Shown: piece after piece, positions 19,426-30,305 of the stretch
How positions within the stretch are numbered: position 1 is the stretch's first letter
Layout of the letters: every line of letters begins with the position of its first letter
Notes under the pieces: generated by a model
Database searches by the model: none
Seen by the model: only the letters and a program-made list of their open reading frames with translations
Told to the model about the DNA's origin: nothing
Assembly: GCF_013282575.1 (NCBI RefSeq)
Contig: NZ_JAAAYE010000028.1
Coordinates: 16,568-80,567, forward strand
Direction: 5' to 3'
Origin: Paraburkholderia sp. NMBU_R16
GTDB lineage: Bacteria; Pseudomonadota; Gammaproteobacteria; Burkholderiales; Burkholderiaceae
Length of the DNA: 64,000 nt
Made by a program: the position numbers and the translations under genes

Positions 19426-22400
19426 ATGAAACGCATGCTGTTCAATGCGACGCAGCAGGAAGAACTGCGCGTCGCCATCGTCGATGGGCAAAAGCTCATC
19501 GATATCGATATCGAGACCGCCGGGCGCGAACAGCGCAAGGGCAACATCTACAAAGGCATCGTCACCCGTATCGAGCCGTCGCTCGAAGCCTGCTTCGTCA
19601 ATTACGGCGAAGACCGCCACGGCTTCCTGCCGTTCAAGGAGGTCGCCCGTCAGTACTTCCGCGACGGCGTGGAAATGCGCTCGGCACGCATCCAGGATGC
19701 GCTGCGCGAAGGCCAGGAGTTGATCGTCCAGGTCGAAAAGGAAGAACGCGGCAACAAGGGCGCGGCCCTGACCACGTTCATTTCGCTGGCCGGCCGCTAT
19801 CTGGTCCTCATGCCGAACAACCCTCGCGGCGGCGGCGTGTCGCGCCGAATCGAGGGCGACGATCGCCAGGAACTGCGCGAAACGATGGCGCAACTGCAAC
19901 TGCCCGACGGCATGAGCATCATTGCGCGCACGGCCGGGATCGGCCGCAGCGCCGAAGAGCTGCAATGGGATCTGAACTATCTGATGCAGCTGTGGCGCGC
20001 GATCGAAGCCGCCTCGCAAAGCGGCCAGACCGGCCAGCCGATGCTGATCTACCTCGAATCGAGCCTCGTCATCCGCGCGATTCGCGACTATTTCCAGCCC
20101 GATATCGGCGAGATACTGATCGATACGACCGAAATCCACGATCAGGCGCGCGCCTTCATGGATATCGTCATGCCGGACAACGTCGGCAAGGTGAAGCGCT
20201 ACCACGACGACGTTCCGCTCTTCTCGCGTTTTCAGATCGAGCACCAGATCGAAACGGCGTACTCGCGCACGGTGCCGCTGCCTTCGGGCGGCGCGATCGT
20301 GATCGACCACACCGAGGCGCTCGTCGCCATCGACGTCAACTCGGCGCGTGCCACCAAGGGCGCGGACATCGAGGAGACGGCCACGCGCACGAACCTCGAG
20401 GCGGCCGACGAAGTGGCCCGCCAGTTGCGTCTGCGCGATCTGGGCGGCCTCATCGTCATCGATTTCATCGATATGGAATCGGCCAAGAGCCAGCGCGAAG
20501 TCGAACAGCGGCTCAAGGATGCCCTCAAGCACGACCGCGCCCGTGTGCAAATGGGCAAGATTTCGCGCTTCGGCCTCATGGAGCTGTCCCGCCAGCGCCT
20601 GCGCCCGGCGCTGTCCGAGGGTAGCCACGTCACCTGTCCGCGTTGCAACGGCACCGGCCACATCCGCGATACCGAATCGTCGGCCCTTCAGGTGCTGCGC
20701 ATCATCCAGGAAGAGGCGATGAAGGAAAACACCGCGGCGATCCATTGCCAGGTGCCCGTGGAGGTCACGGCGTTTCTGCTCAACGAGAAGCGTCAGGAAA
20801 TCAACAAGATCGAATCGCGCTTCAAGGTCAACGTCGTCCTCATTCCGAACAAGCATCTCGATACGCCGCATTACAAGCTCGAGCGCCTGCGTCATGACGA
20901 CGCCCGCCTCGATGATCCGCGCGCTTCGTGGAAGATGGCCGAAGAAGCCGCGCGCGAGCTCGAATCGGAGACCGGTTACAGCAAGCGCAGCGAAGACCTG
21001 AAGCCCAAACAGGAAGCGGCTGTCAAAGGCATTACGCCCGAGAAGCCGGCGCCGAGCGCGCCCAGCCGGCCGGTATCCGTCGCGCAGCCCGTCATCGCAC
21101 CCGTGCGCACAGGCGGCGGCGGATTCTTCGGCTGGCTCAAGGGACTGTTCGGCGCTGCGCCGGCTGCCCCGGCGCCCGTCGCCCCCGAACCCGTGCAACA
21201 GCCGAAGCCTGCGCGCGAGCGGAGCGAGCGTAGCGGTGGCGAGCGTGGCCGGACCAACCGTCGTGGCGGCGCCGGAGGCCGAGATGGCGCAGCACGCGCC
21301 GAAGGGACGAGCCCGCGCCAGCAAGCCCCGGGGCAACGCCGCGACGAGCAACCGCAGTCCCGCGAACCGCGCGAGCCGCGCGAAGGTCGCGGTCAGCGCG
21401 AACAACGCGAAGGCCGGGAAGGTCGGGAGGCCCGCGATGGCCGCGAGCGCGCGCAGGAACGTACCGAACAAGGTGCCGAAGCGACCGCACGCGGCGAACG
21501 GCAAGAACGCGGCGAGCGCCGGGAGCGGCCCGAACGCGGCGAGCGCCGCAAACCGCTGACCGAAATCGCCCCCGAGACGGTCACGCGTCCCGAGGCGCCT
21601 GTCGTCGAAGCCGGTGCTTCAGCCGCCGCTACGGCGGGAGGACCCGCCGCTGCGGCCGAGCAGGATGCCGGTGCCGCCCGTGATGGGGAAGAGCGTCGCC
21701 GCCGTCGCCGCGGCCGCCGTGGCGGACGTCGCGAGCGCGAAGAGGATGGCGTGAATGTCACGCATGCGGCCGATGTCGCCGAAGCCGAGGGCGCCGTGGC
21801 CGAAGTCGCGCCGCAAACGCCGGCTACTACTCATGCCGAGCCCGCCGCCGTGACGCACGCGGCCGATGCTGTGGTCACCCCCGTGCCGATGCAAGCACCC
21901 GCCGCAACGCCGCTGCCGGCGACCGAAGCCCCCTCGGCACCCGCCGAGGCACGCGAGTCGACGCCGGCCATCCCTGCCGAAGCGCCGATTGCCGCCGCCG
22001 AGCCAGCGCCCGAGGTCGTACCGCACGCCGAGCCGCTGCCTGCCGCCGCGGAAGCTGCGCTCGAGCGGACTCCCGTCGAAGCCACCCCTGCCGCCCTCGG
22101 CGCGGTCGAGCAGCCTGCAGCTGCCACGGCCGAACCGGTGTCGGCGGTGTCGGGCGGCGCGCTGTCCGATCCGGACGTCGCCGCGAAGCTCGCGCCGACG
22201 CACGCAGAACCGGCAACGGAAACGCCCGCGGCAGCCGCTCAGCCCACTGCCGTGGCCGAAGAACCGGCGCAGCAGCAGGCAGCAGTCGAAACGACACCTG
22301 CTGCGGCGCCCGCCAAGCGGGCAAACGGTCTATCGGTGAGCGACTTGCAGCCGATGCTCGAGTCGGCCGGCCTCGTCTGGGTCAGCACCGACGCCGAAAA

Positions 22401-22527
22401 ACTGCGCAGCGCGCAGGAGGCGGCCGCGCGGATTGCTCCGCCCGCTCGGGTGCCGCGCGAGCGCAAGCCAATGCCGACCGTCGACACCACGCCGATGCAG
22501 CAGATCGAAACTCGCAAGTCCGAGTAA
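19426..22527 (+). CDS. rne: Ribonuclease E
   Basis: Essential endoribonuclease of mRNA decay and rRNA/tRNA processing. The 1033-residue protein begins [21 protein letters not shown]. It has an S1 domain (about 36-120), a 5'-sensor/RNase H region, the DNase I-like catalytic site with D303 ([10 protein letters not shown]) and D346 (IDFIDMES), and the zinc-link cysteines C404 and C407 ([10 protein letters not shown]). Residues after about 530 form the variable scaffold: a short aromatic/Gly patch ([13 protein letters not shown]), then a very Arg/Glu/Gly-rich RNA-binding block, then Ala/Pro/Glu repeats. The start is at 19426, not 19381, from family alignment. A terminator follows at 22556. Confidence 0.97.
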   Translation: MKRMLFNATQQEELRVAIVDGQKLIDIDIETAGREQRKGNIYKGIVTRIEPSLEACFVNYGEDRHGFLPFKEVARQYFRDGVEMRSARIQDALREGQELIVQVEKEERGNKGAALTTFISLAGRYLVLMPNNPRGGGVSRRIEGDDRQELRETMAQLQLPDGMSIIARTAGIGRSAEELQWDLNYLMQLWRAIEAASQSGQTGQPMLIYLESSLVIRAIRDYFQPDIGEILIDTTEIHDQARAFMDIVMPDNVGKVKRYHDDVPLFSRFQIEHQIETAYSRTVPLPSGGAIVIDHTEALVAIDVNSARATKGADIEETATRTNLEAADEVARQLRLRDLGGLIVIDFIDMESAKSQREVEQRLKDALKHDRARVQMGKISRFGLMELSRQRLRPALSEGSHVTCPRCNGTGHIRDTESSALQVLRIIQEEAMKENTAAIHCQVPVEVTAFLLNEKRQEINKIESRFKVNVVLIPNKHLDTPHYKLERLRHDDARLDDPRASWKMAEEAARELESETGYSKRSEDLKPKQEAAVKGITPEKPAPSAPSRPVSVAQPVIAPVRTGGGGFFGWLKGLFGAAPAAPAPVAPEPVQQPKPARERSERSGGERGRTNRRGGAGGRDGAARAEGTSPRQQAPGQRRDEQPQSREPREPREGRGQREQREGREGREARDGRERAQERTEQGAEATARGERQERGERRERPERGERRKPLTEIAPETVTRPEAPVVEAGASAAATAGGPAAAAEQDAGAARDGEERRRRRRGRRGGRREREEDGVNVTHAADVAEAEGAVAEVAPQTPATTHAEPAAVTHAADAVVTPVPMQAPAATPLPATEAPSAPAEARESTPAIPAEAPIAAAEPAPEVVPHAEPLPAAAEAALERTPVEATPAALGAVEQPAAATAEPVSAVSGGALSDPDVAAKLAPTHAEPATETPAAAAQPTAVAEEPAQQQAAVETTPAAAPAKRANGLSVSDLQPMLESAGLVWVSTDAEKLRSAQEAAARIAPPARVPRERKPMPTVDTTPMQQIETRKSE

Positions 22528-22555
22528 TTCGAATCGGTTGTTGTCCCACCGCGCC

Positions 22556-22583
22556 AGCCCGCCTCCCCGAGGCGGGCTTTTTT
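22556..22583 (+). terminator. Rho-independent terminator of rne
   Basis: AGCCCGCCT (22556-22564) and AGGCGGGCT (22570-22578) form a perfect 9-bp stem with the loop CCCCG and a run of T to 22583, 29 bases after the rne stop codon. Confidence 0.93.
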
Positions 22584-22713
22584 ATGCCTGAGCGCCGGCG
22601 ACCCGAAGCCTGGATCTCTCCGCTCGGCGATACCCGCAACACCGACCGGGCAAAACCGGCCGAATGTTGCGCGTTCAGCTAGAATGGCCTTCTGACCTTT
22701 TCCCGATTCGACC

Positions 22714-23823
22714 ATGTCCCGCCGTATCATTCCCGTCGCCGATATCAGCGCGGTCCCCGATATCGCCGGCGCCGCGTTCGCGCCCCGCGGGACACTGACC
22801 GATGCACGCAGCCGTCCCATGCGCGATTTGCGCATATCGATCACCGACCGGTGCAATTTCCGCTGCGTCTACTGCATGCCGCGCGCCGTGTTCGACAAGG
22901 ATTACCCGTTCCTGCCCCACAGCGCATTACTGACGTTCGAGGAAATCGAGCGTCTGGCGCGTGTTTTCGTCGCCCACGGTGTCGAAAAGATCCGGTTGAC
23001 CGGCGGCGAGCCGCTTTTGCGCAAGAACATCGAATGGCTCATCGAACGGCTCGCGCGCATGAGCACCGCCAGCGGCCGGCCGCTCGACGTGACACTGACG
23101 ACGAACGGTTCGCTGCTCGCGCGCAAAGCCCGCTCGCTCAGGGACGCCGGGCTCACGCGCGTCACGGTCAGTCTCGACGCGCTCGACGATGCGCTCTTCA
23201 AACGCATGAACGACGCCGACTTCGCGCCGTCGGCCGTCCTCGACGGCATTGCAGCCGCCGAGGCGAGCGGCCTCGCGCCGCTGAAAGTCAACATGGTCGT
23301 CAAGCGCGGTACCAATGACGGTGAAATCCTCCCGATGGCCCGGCATTTCAAAGGCTCCGGCGTGGTGCTGCGCTTCATCGAATACATGGACGTCGGTACG
23401 TCCAACGGCTGGAACATGACCGAAGTGCTGCCTTCGGCGGAAGTCGTAGCGCGCATCGGCGAAGTCTTTCCGCTCGTTCCTCTCGAGCCGAATAGCGCGG
23501 CCGAAACGGCTCAACGCTGGGGTTACGCGGACGGCACGGGCGAAATCGGCGTCATTTCGAGCGTCACGCGGGCCTTTTGCGGTAGCTGCACACGGGCGCG
23601 GCTCTCGACCGAAGGCAAGCTGTACCTCTGTCTCTTCGCCTCATCGGGGCACGACCTGCGTGCGCTCGTGCGCAACGGATCGTCCGACGCCGACATTGCG
23701 ACAGCCATCGCGCGTATCTGGCAGGCGCGCGATGATCGCTACTCGCAGTTGCGAGGCAGTGGCGTGCCGGCCGGCCCCGACAACGATGCACCGCGCGTCG
23801 AAATGTCCTATATCGGCGGTTGA
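22714..23823 (+). CDS. moaA: GTP 3',8-cyclase MoaA
   Basis: Radical SAM enzyme that makes the first intermediate of molybdenum cofactor from GTP, together with MoaC. The 369-residue protein has the SAM cluster C47-C51-C54 ([11 protein letters not shown]) and the C-terminal cluster region [12 protein letters not shown]. It ends in the conserved pair GG, needed for activity in the family. mobA follows 8 bases downstream and moeA after that; moaC is not in this window. Confidence 0.97.
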   Translation: MSRRIIPVADISAVPDIAGAAFAPRGTLTDARSRPMRDLRISITDRCNFRCVYCMPRAVFDKDYPFLPHSALLTFEEIERLARVFVAHGVEKIRLTGGEPLLRKNIEWLIERLARMSTASGRPLDVTLTTNGSLLARKARSLRDAGLTRVTVSLDALDDALFKRMNDADFAPSAVLDGIAAAEASGLAPLKVNMVVKRGTNDGEILPMARHFKGSGVVLRFIEYMDVGTSNGWNMTEVLPSAEVVARIGEVFPLVPLEPNSAAETAQRWGYADGTGEIGVISSVTRAFCGSCTRARLSTEGKLYLCLFASSGHDLRALVRNGSSDADIATAIARIWQARDDRYSQLRGSGVPAGPDNDAPRVEMSYIGG

Positions 23824-23830
23824 TGCCGCC

Positions 23831-24457
23831 ATGGCTCGCATGGAGCACCCGCCCTCTTCCCTCGTCACCGGCCTGATCCTCGCGGGCGGGCGTGGTACAC
23901 GCATGGGCGGCCTCGACAAGGGCCTGCAGCCGCTGCGCGGCGAGCCGCTGGCGCTGCATGTCGCCAGACGCCTCGCACCGCAGGTCGGCGCGATGCTCAT
24001 CAGTGCAAACCGTAACCTCGATGCCTATGCGTCGCTTGGCGCGGCGTTTCAAGCGAGCATCGTCAGCGACGCCAGCGGCGACTTCCCTGGCCCGCTGGCC
24101 GGCATGCTGGCCGGATTGCGCGCGGCGCGCACGCCGTTCGTCCTCGCGGTGCCCTGCGACGCGCCGAACCTGCCGTCCGATCTCGCCGAGTGTCTCGGCA
24201 ACGCGCTCGATGCCGCGTCAGCGGACATCGCCACCGTCACCACACGGGACGGCACCGGCCGAACCACGCTGCACCCCGTCTTCGCGTTGATGCGCACATC
24301 GCTTGCCGACGACCTCTCAGCCCGGCTCGCGGCCGGGGAGCGCAAGGTTCGCGCGTGGTACGCGCGCCACAGGCACGTCGAAGTCGCATTTGCCGACGAG
24401 CACGCGTTTTACAATGCCAACTCCTTGCAGGAGCTCGCCGACCTCGAGCGTGCCTGA
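23831..24457 (+). CDS. mobA: Molybdenum cofactor guanylyltransferase MobA
   Basis: Adds GMP to molybdopterin to give the guanine dinucleotide cofactor used by DMSO-reductase-type enzymes. The 208-residue nucleotidyltransferase has GLILAGGRGTRMGGLDKGLQ near the start and VPCDAPNLPSDLAE in the middle, both typical. The start at 23831 is chosen because it follows moaA by 8 bases; ATG 23840 would also fit. It lies 124 bases before moeA. Confidence 0.94.
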   Translation: MARMEHPPSSLVTGLILAGGRGTRMGGLDKGLQPLRGEPLALHVARRLAPQVGAMLISANRNLDAYASLGAAFQASIVSDASGDFPGPLAGMLAGLRAARTPFVLAVPCDAPNLPSDLAECLGNALDAASADIATVTTRDGTGRTTLHPVFALMRTSLADDLSARLAAGERKVRAWYARHRHVEVAFADEHAFYNANSLQELADLERA

Positions 24458-24581
24458 TATCGAAGGTGTGGACCGGCCGGGCATGCAAGCCGCCGGTGCG
24501 CGCACCGCGCCGACGGCCGGGCCACCCCAAAAAGAAGGACGTTCGCGGCCAATCGCAGATAATCGCCGCGTCCAATCATCG

Positions 24582-25889
24582 ATGACCACCTCCGAAGACA
24601 TTTCCCGCTGCGTCCCCGAACATGACGCCCAGGCACTGCCGGTCGCCCAGGCGCGAGCCATCGTGCGTCGCTGGGCGCAGCCGGTCGCGACGGCGGAGCG
24701 CGTTGCATTGCGCGCCTCGCTCGACCGCGTGCTGGCCGAGGATGTGATTTCGCCGATCGACGTGCCGTCGCACAACAACGCCGCCATGGACGGCTATGCG
24801 TTCGACAGCGCCGTCCTCGCCGATCCCGCCCCCGGCGGCTCAGCGGAGCTCGAGCTCGAAGTGGCCGGGCAGGCGCTGGCCGGACATGCGTTCACTGGTC
24901 ATGTGGCGCGCGGTCAATGCGTGCGCATCATGACAGGCGCGACAATTCCAGCCGAATGCGATACGGTCATCGCTCAGGAGCAAACCGTACGCACCGGCGA
25001 GCGCATTGCCTTCGACGCACGGCGGATATCGCAAGGCTCCAACTGCCGGCGCGCCGGCGAAGACCTGGCACGGGGACGCGCCGCGCTCACCGCTGGACGT
25101 ATCGTCCGCGCCGCCGATGTAGGTCTGCTTGCTTCGCTCGGCGTGGCAGAAGTCGCGGTGCATCGCCGGCTGCGCGTCGCTTTCTTTTCGACGGGCGACG
25201 AACTTCGCTCGGTGGGCGAGCCGCTCGATACGGGGTGCGTCTACGACAGCAACCGCTACACGCTCGGCGCGATGCTCGCGCGCCTGAATGTCGAGGCACT
25301 CGATCTCGGCATCGTACGCGACGAGCCGGCGGCGCTCGAAGCCGCATTGCGAAGTGCCGCGTCCTGTGCGGACGTGGTTCTGAGCTCGGGCGGCGTCTCC
25401 GTTGGCGATGCCGATTTCACGCGCCGCCTGTTCGAAACGCTGGGCGACGTGGGGTTCTGGCAACTCGCGATGCGCCCGGGACGTCCGCTCGCATTCGGCC
25501 GGCTATGGCCCACGCACCGGGACGACGGTCTGCGCCCCGCGCTTTTTTTTGGCCTGCCGGGCAATCCCGTCGCCGTCATGGTGACGTTCTACCAGTTCGT
25601 GCGCGAAGCGCTGCTGGCGATGTCGGGAGCAAAAGTCGAAGCACCTTTGCAGTTGCGGGCGACCAGTTCGACACCGATCAAAAAACGCCCGGGCCGCACC
25701 GAATATCAGCGCGGCGTTGCGACACGCGCAGCCGACGGCACATGGCTCGTCGCACCGACCGGCTCTCAAGGCTCGGGCGTTTTGAGCTCGATGAGCCGAG
25801 CCAATTGCCTGATCGTCCTTGCGCATGAGCAAGGCGACGTCGCGGCCGGCGCGCCAGTCGAGATCGTGCCCTTCGACGGCCTGATCTGA
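24582..25889 (+). CDS. moeA: Molybdopterin molybdenumtransferase MoeA
   Basis: Inserts molybdate into adenylylated molybdopterin, the step after Mog. The 435-residue protein shows the family core: SHNNAAMDGYAF near residue 70, GHVARGQCVRIMTGATIP, VYDSNRYTLGAML, SSGGVSVGDADFTRR and FGLPGNPVAVMVTF. The start at ATG 24582 removes a long non-conserved extension. It completes the moaA-mobA-moeA cluster; the partner mog gene is at 54201. Confidence 0.96.
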   Translation: MTTSEDISRCVPEHDAQALPVAQARAIVRRWAQPVATAERVALRASLDRVLAEDVISPIDVPSHNNAAMDGYAFDSAVLADPAPGGSAELELEVAGQALAGHAFTGHVARGQCVRIMTGATIPAECDTVIAQEQTVRTGERIAFDARRISQGSNCRRAGEDLARGRAALTAGRIVRAADVGLLASLGVAEVAVHRRLRVAFFSTGDELRSVGEPLDTGCVYDSNRYTLGAMLARLNVEALDLGIVRDEPAALEAALRSAASCADVVLSSGGVSVGDADFTRRLFETLGDVGFWQLAMRPGRPLAFGRLWPTHRDDGLRPALFFGLPGNPVAVMVTFYQFVREALLAMSGAKVEAPLQLRATSSTPIKKRPGRTEYQRGVATRAADGTWLVAPTGSQGSGVLSSMSRANCLIVLAHEQGDVAAGAPVEIVPFDGLI

Positions 25890-25931
25890 TCGTCCAATCG
25901 AAAATATCGTCTCCAACGGGGCACGTTCCAC

Positions 25932-26207
25932 ATGAAAAAACAAATCCTCTCGATCGCACCCGGTCAGACCGCCAAAGCGCTCATCCTCGTCTATCTCACC
26001 TTCAGCGTACCGATCGTGTTGCTCGGCATGCTCGTCGCGTTCATCAAGTACGGTTCCGTCGAACTGAGCACGATTTTCAGCGCGTTGCTGCTCAACGCGA
26101 TCCTCGGCTTCGTGCTGCTCTGGATCGCCTGCCACGCTTATAACTGGGTGGCCTCGCGTTTCGGCGGCATCGAGATCGTTCTGGCGGACGTGCCGGAAGA
26201 AGCCTGA
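25932..26207 (+). CDS. Small conserved membrane protein, function unknown
   Basis: A 91-residue protein with two clear membrane segments (about 16-39 and 47-68) and a short acidic tail (EIVLADVPEEA). It begins MKKQILSIAPGQTAKALILVYLTF, where the N-terminal PGQTAKA stretch resembles the opening of DUF3566-type membrane proteins. It follows moeA by 42 bases on the same strand and is convergent with rmuC. A molybdenum role is not supported beyond proximity. Confidence 0.7.
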   Translation: MKKQILSIAPGQTAKALILVYLTFSVPIVLLGMLVAFIKYGSVELSTIFSALLLNAILGFVLLWIACHAYNWVASRFGGIEIVLADVPEEA

Positions 26208-26228
26208 CGGCCATTGCCACGGCCGCCC

Positions 26229-27719
26229 TCAAGCGTCCGGTTCCGACCCGCTCGAGTCCGCATCGCCGAGCAAGCCCTGCGCTTCGTCTCCGGGCAAAGC
26301 TTCGACCGTGCGCAGCTTGGTACTCATGACGCGCGTACGGCGCTCGGCCGCCTCGATCGAGCGCGTCACCGTCTCCAACTGCGATTTCGTCTTCGCGAGC
26401 ACGTCGCCGAACTTGCCGAATTCGGTCTTCACCGCGCCGAGCACCTGCCAGACTTCGCTCGAACGCCTTTCGATCGCAAGCGTACGGAAACCCATCTGCA
26501 GGCTATTGAGCAACGCAGTCAGCGTCGTAGGACCCGCAACCGTCACCCGGTAATCCCGCTGCAACAGGTCGGTGAGCCCGGGGCGGCGCAACACCTCGGC
26601 GTATAGCCCTTCCGTGGGCAGAAACAGCAGCGCGAAATCGGTCGTATGCGGCGGCGCCAGATATTTTTCGGCAATCGTGCGCGCCTCGTTGCGCACGCGC
26701 GTCTCAAGCGCGCGCGATGCCTCCTCCACGGCCACAGGATCGGCGCGCTCCTGCGCATCGATGAGGCGCTCGTAGTCTTCCCGCGGAAACTTCGCGTCGA
26801 CGGGCAGCCAGACAGGTGCCGCGGCGCCCTCGCCGTTACCGCGTTCCGCACGCCCCGGCAGCTTGATCGCGAATTCGACGCGCTCGCCGCTTCCGGGCAC
26901 CGTCGCAACGTTCTTGGCGTATTGGTCCGCCGTCAGTATCTGCTCGAGCAGCGCTTCGAGCTGAACCTCTCCCCAGGTGCCGCGTGTCTTGACGTTCGTC
27001 AGCACCTTCTTGAGATCGCCCACACCGGCCGCAAGCGTCTGCATCTCGCCCAACCCCCGATGCACCTGCTCGAGCCGATCCGATACGAGCTTGAACGATT
27101 CGCCAAGGCGCTGCTCGAGCGTCGCATGCAGCTTTTCATCGACGGTGCGGCGCATCTCCTCGAGCTTCGCCGCGTTATTCGCTTCGATGTCCTTCAGGCG
27201 CGCTTCGAGCGTGGCACGTACTTCGGCAAAACGGCGGTCGTTGGCTTCCATGAGCTGCGCCAGTTGCTGCGCGAGCGTGTCGCCAAAACGTTTGAGCGTG
27301 GCGCTTTGCTCTTCGCGAGACTGGAGCGCCTGACGTTGCAAGCTCTCGCGCATCGATTCCAGCTGCTTCGCATTCGTATCGACGAGCAACGCGAGACGCT
27401 CCGAGAACCCGTTGATCTGCTGGTTCTGAACCGCGGCGACACTCGTCAACTGGGTCGCAAGCGTCTGTTGGAACTGCGCAAAACCGCCGCCTAGTTCCCC
27501 GCGGGACAGCCGCGCCGTTTCCGCGATTTCCGAGCGCAGTTCGCGTTCGAGCCGCTCATATGCCTGCGTCTGGTGCTGCCCGGCGGCCTCGACGCGCGCC
27601 CCAAGTTCGGCGAGCGCGTCGCGCTCGCTGGCCCGCGTGAGACCGCGCAAGGCCAGCGCCAGCGAAAAAGCGAGGATAACAACGGCGATCGAGAGCGCGA
27701 CGGTAAGCAGTGTCGTCAT
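26229..27719 (-). CDS. rmuC: DNA recombination protein RmuC
   Basis: RmuC limits inversions at short repeats in E. coli, and the family has a predicted nuclease-like core. The 496-residue protein has an N-terminal membrane anchor (about 3-25), a long coiled-coil region (about 30-215, full of QALQSREEQSATLKR-type heptads), then the conserved domain: TRGTWGEVQLEALLEQILT, LPVDAKFPREDYERL and FLPTEGLYAEVLRRPGL. Its ATG overlaps the stop of the dehydrogenase gene by 4 bases. Confidence 0.94.
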   Translation of the reverse strand: MTTLLTVALSIAVVILAFSLALALRGLTRASERDALAELGARVEAAGQHQTQAYERLERELRSEIAETARLSRGELGGGFAQFQQTLATQLTSVAAVQNQQINGFSERLALLVDTNAKQLESMRESLQRQALQSREEQSATLKRFGDTLAQQLAQLMEANDRRFAEVRATLEARLKDIEANNAAKLEEMRRTVDEKLHATLEQRLGESFKLVSDRLEQVHRGLGEMQTLAAGVGDLKKVLTNVKTRGTWGEVQLEALLEQILTADQYAKNVATVPGSGERVEFAIKLPGRAERGNGEGAAAPVWLPVDAKFPREDYERLIDAQERADPVAVEEASRALETRVRNEARTIAEKYLAPPHTTDFALLFLPTEGLYAEVLRRPGLTDLLQRDYRVTVAGPTTLTALLNSLQMGFRTLAIERRSSEVWQVLGAVKTEFGKFGDVLAKTKSQLETVTRSIEAAERRTRVMSTKLRTVEALPGDEAQGLLGDADSSGSEPDA

Positions 27720-28705
27720 GAGCGCGCCTTCCCGAGCACTTGCGGATTGATCGGATTGGGCGGCTGCCCCGCAAGCGGTCCGACGTCGAGCCCCGCTATC
27801 AGATTGTCCGCCGCGAGATCGGCCATCGCCCGGCGCGTCGTCTCGCTCGCGCTGGCAATGTGCGGTGTCAGCACCACGTTCGGCACCGAAAGCAGGCCGG
27901 GATGCACGCCCGGTTCGCCCTCGAAGACATCGAGGCCTGCGGCCGCGATGCGCCGCTCGCGCAACGCGACGGCGAGCGCCGCATCGTCGACGATCCCGCC
28001 GCGGGCGATATTCGTCAGGGTGGCCGTACGTTTCATCAGCGCGAGCTCGGCCGCGCCGATGGTATGGCGATTCTCGGGTGTATACGGCAACACGAGGACG
28101 ACGTGATCGGCTTCACGCAGCAAATCCGCCTTTGGCCGGTACTGGGCAGCAAGCTCGGCTTCGACGTCGGGCGCGACGCGCGAGCGATTGTGATAGATGA
28201 CGTGCATGCCGAAGCCGCGCGCGCGTCGAGCGAGCGCCTGCCCGATGCGCCCCATGCCGATGATCCCGAGCGTCGAACCGTGGATATCGACGCCGAGAAA
28301 GCCGTCATGGCGCCAGCCCTGCCATTGCCCGTCGCGCAGCCAGCGCTCGCTCTCCGTAATTCTGCGCGCCGCCGCCATCATCAGTGCCCAGCCGAAATCG
28401 GCCGTCGATTCGTTGAGTACGTCGGGCGTGTTGGTGGCGAGCACGTTTGCCGCGTTGAATGCGGCGATATCGAAATTGTTGTAGCCCACCGCCATGTTGG
28501 CCACCACGCGCAAGCGTGGCGCGGCGGCGAGGACGGTGGCATCGATCATGTCGCCGGCCGTCAGCGCGCCGTCCTTATCGGCAAGCCGGCGCACGAGTTC
28601 GTCGGGTGCAAGCGCGGGGCCGTCGTTCCAATCGACCTCGAAATGCGCTTTGAGCCGCTCGACGACCTCCGGAAAGATTGGGCGCGCGACAAGAATTTTT
28701 TGCAT
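27716..28705 (-). CDS. D-2-hydroxyacid dehydrogenase (glyoxylate/hydroxypyruvate reductase type)
   Basis: A 329-residue NAD(P)-dependent dehydrogenase. The nucleotide-binding motif is LGIIGMGRIGQALARRARGFG (about 150-170). The catalytic residues lie in NIARGGIVDD (Arg), DVFEGEPG (Glu) and LTPHIASAS (His). It best fits GhrB/GyaR-like enzymes that reduce glyoxylate or hydroxypyruvate, though the substrate cannot be fixed by sequence. It is coupled to rmuC downstream; the NhaD gene starts convergently in order but on the same strand after 32 bases. Confidence 0.92.
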   Translation of the reverse strand: MQKILVARPIFPEVVERLKAHFEVDWNDGPALAPDELVRRLADKDGALTAGDMIDATVLAAAPRLRVVANMAVGYNNFDIAAFNAANVLATNTPDVLNESTADFGWALMMAAARRITESERWLRDGQWQGWRHDGFLGVDIHGSTLGIIGMGRIGQALARRARGFGMHVIYHNRSRVAPDVEAELAAQYRPKADLLREADHVVLVLPYTPENRHTIGAAELALMKRTATLTNIARGGIVDDAALAVALRERRIAAAGLDVFEGEPGVHPGLLSVPNVVLTPHIASASETTRRAMADLAADNLIAGLDVGPLAGQPPNPINPQVLGKARS

Positions 28706-28737
28706 CGGGTGTCTCCGTCACTGAGGCCGCGCGTTCG

Positions 28738-30204
28738 TCACGGCCCCCAAAAAAACAACCACGTCGTCAGCAGAAAAACCGGTACGAGGATGACCCCCGA
28801 CCAGCCGAGATAAGCGAAGAAGCTGGGCATGCGTACGCCGCGCGCCTCGGCCATCGACTTCACCATGAAATTCGGTGCGTTGCCAATGTAGCTCATCGCG
28901 CCCATGAACACCGCGCCGGCTGAAATGGCCGCGAGTGTCGTCGCGCCTGACGTCGTCAGCACCTGCGCATCGCCACCCGCGAGATTGAAGAACACGAGAT
29001 AGGTCGGCGCATTGTCGAGAAACGACGACAAAAGACCCGTGGCCCAGAAGTACATCGCGTCGATCGGCTGGCCGCGCGCATCGGTGACGAGATCGACGAC
29101 AGCCGCAAACGGCCCCTGCGGCCCCGCGCGCAACATCATGATGACGGGCGCGATGGTGACGAAGATGCCGGCGAACAGCTTGGCGACTTCCTCGATCGGC
29201 GCCCAGTTGAAGGCGTTACCGACCCGTGCGGAGCGCGGCGTGAGCGCAAGCGATGCGAGCGTCAGCACGACGAGCAGCACATCGCGCGCCGCGTTTTGCA
29301 GCTCGACGTGGACACCCAGTACTTCGAGCGCCAGGCCGGGCCGCCAAAGCCCGCTCGCCAGCACGGCGGCGATCACGAGCGCAAGCAGCGCGAAGTTCGC
29401 TTTGCCCTCGATCGCGAGACCCCGCGTGTCGGGCGAGGGATCGAGAAACGGCGTGCGCTCTTCACCTTCGCGCCGATAGTAGTAGCTGTCGAGCACATAA
29501 AAGAGCGCGAGCAGCAGGCCGCAGATGACGAGCATCGGCGCTACCAGATGTTGCGTCGTCCAAAAGAAACCGACGCCGTTCAAAAAGCCGAGAAAAAGCG
29601 GCGGATCTCCCAGCGGCGTAAGGGAGCCCCCGGCATTGGCGACGAGAAAGATGAAGAACACGACGACATGGACGACATGCTTTCGATTGTCGTTCGCACG
29701 CAAGACCGGCCGAATGAGGAGCATCGCCGCGCCCGTCGTGCCCATGATGCTGGCAAGCAAAGTTCCGAGCGCGAGCATGACGGTATTCGTCCTCGGCGAA
29801 CCGTGCAGGTTGCCGCGCACGCAAATCCCGCCGGCGATCGTATAAAGCGCCGTCAGCAACACGATGAACGGCAGATATTCCTCGAAGAGCGCATGCGCCA
29901 ATGTTGCCAGTGCCGCCCCGCCGCCGTTCGCATAGCCGAAGGGCACGACGAACAGCACGGCCCAGGCCGCCGCGATCTTGCCGAAATGGCGATGCCAAAG
30001 CGCGGGTGCCATGAGCGGAGCGATCGCGATCGACAGCAAGATGCCGGCAAACGGCAATGCCCAGGCGGGGGAAAGCGCCGCACCGTCGAGCGTTGCCGCG
30101 GCAGCGGGCGCTGGCAATACAGCGCTTGAGAGCGCCACGAGCAGCATGATTGCAATACGACCGTCGAACGGCATGCGCGGCATTGCCGCATGTCGTGGTT
30201 TCAT
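28738..30204 (-). CDS. nhaD: NhaD-type sodium/proton antiporter
   Basis: A 488-residue ion transporter of the IT superfamily with about a dozen membrane segments. Family motifs include GAALATLAHALFEEYLPFIVLLTALYTI, LLASIMGTTGAAMLLIRPVLRAN, NAGGSLTPLGDPPLFLGFLNG and FLDNAPTYLVFFNLAGG. The start at 30204 is supported by AGAGGAAG just upstream and removes a proline/histidine-rich extension. NhaD exports sodium in exchange for protons in alkaline or saline conditions; here the role is inferred from homology. Confidence 0.88.
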   Translation of the reverse strand: MKPRHAAMPRMPFDGRIAIMLLVALSSAVLPAPAAAATLDGAALSPAWALPFAGILLSIAIAPLMAPALWHRHFGKIAAAWAVLFVVPFGYANGGGAALATLAHALFEEYLPFIVLLTALYTIAGGICVRGNLHGSPRTNTVMLALGTLLASIMGTTGAAMLLIRPVLRANDNRKHVVHVVVFFIFLVANAGGSLTPLGDPPLFLGFLNGVGFFWTTQHLVAPMLVICGLLLALFYVLDSYYYRREGEERTPFLDPSPDTRGLAIEGKANFALLALVIAAVLASGLWRPGLALEVLGVHVELQNAARDVLLVVLTLASLALTPRSARVGNAFNWAPIEEVAKLFAGIFVTIAPVIMMLRAGPQGPFAAVVDLVTDARGQPIDAMYFWATGLLSSFLDNAPTYLVFFNLAGGDAQVLTTSGATTLAAISAGAVFMGAMSYIGNAPNFMVKSMAEARGVRMPSFFAYLGWSGVILVPVFLLTTWLFFWGP

Positions 30205-30305
30205 TGACTTCCTCTTGTGATGCGGTGTGCGGTGCGCAGGACGCCCGTGGCCTGCCGACGCGCCGACGCGTCGCGAAGCCTGCCGCATACCAGGTATCGG
30301 GGCGC

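Noticed and set aside
19423..21504. 693-codon frame antisense to rne
   Set aside because: Mirror of the highly biased rne codons; no ribosome-binding site and low-complexity sequence.
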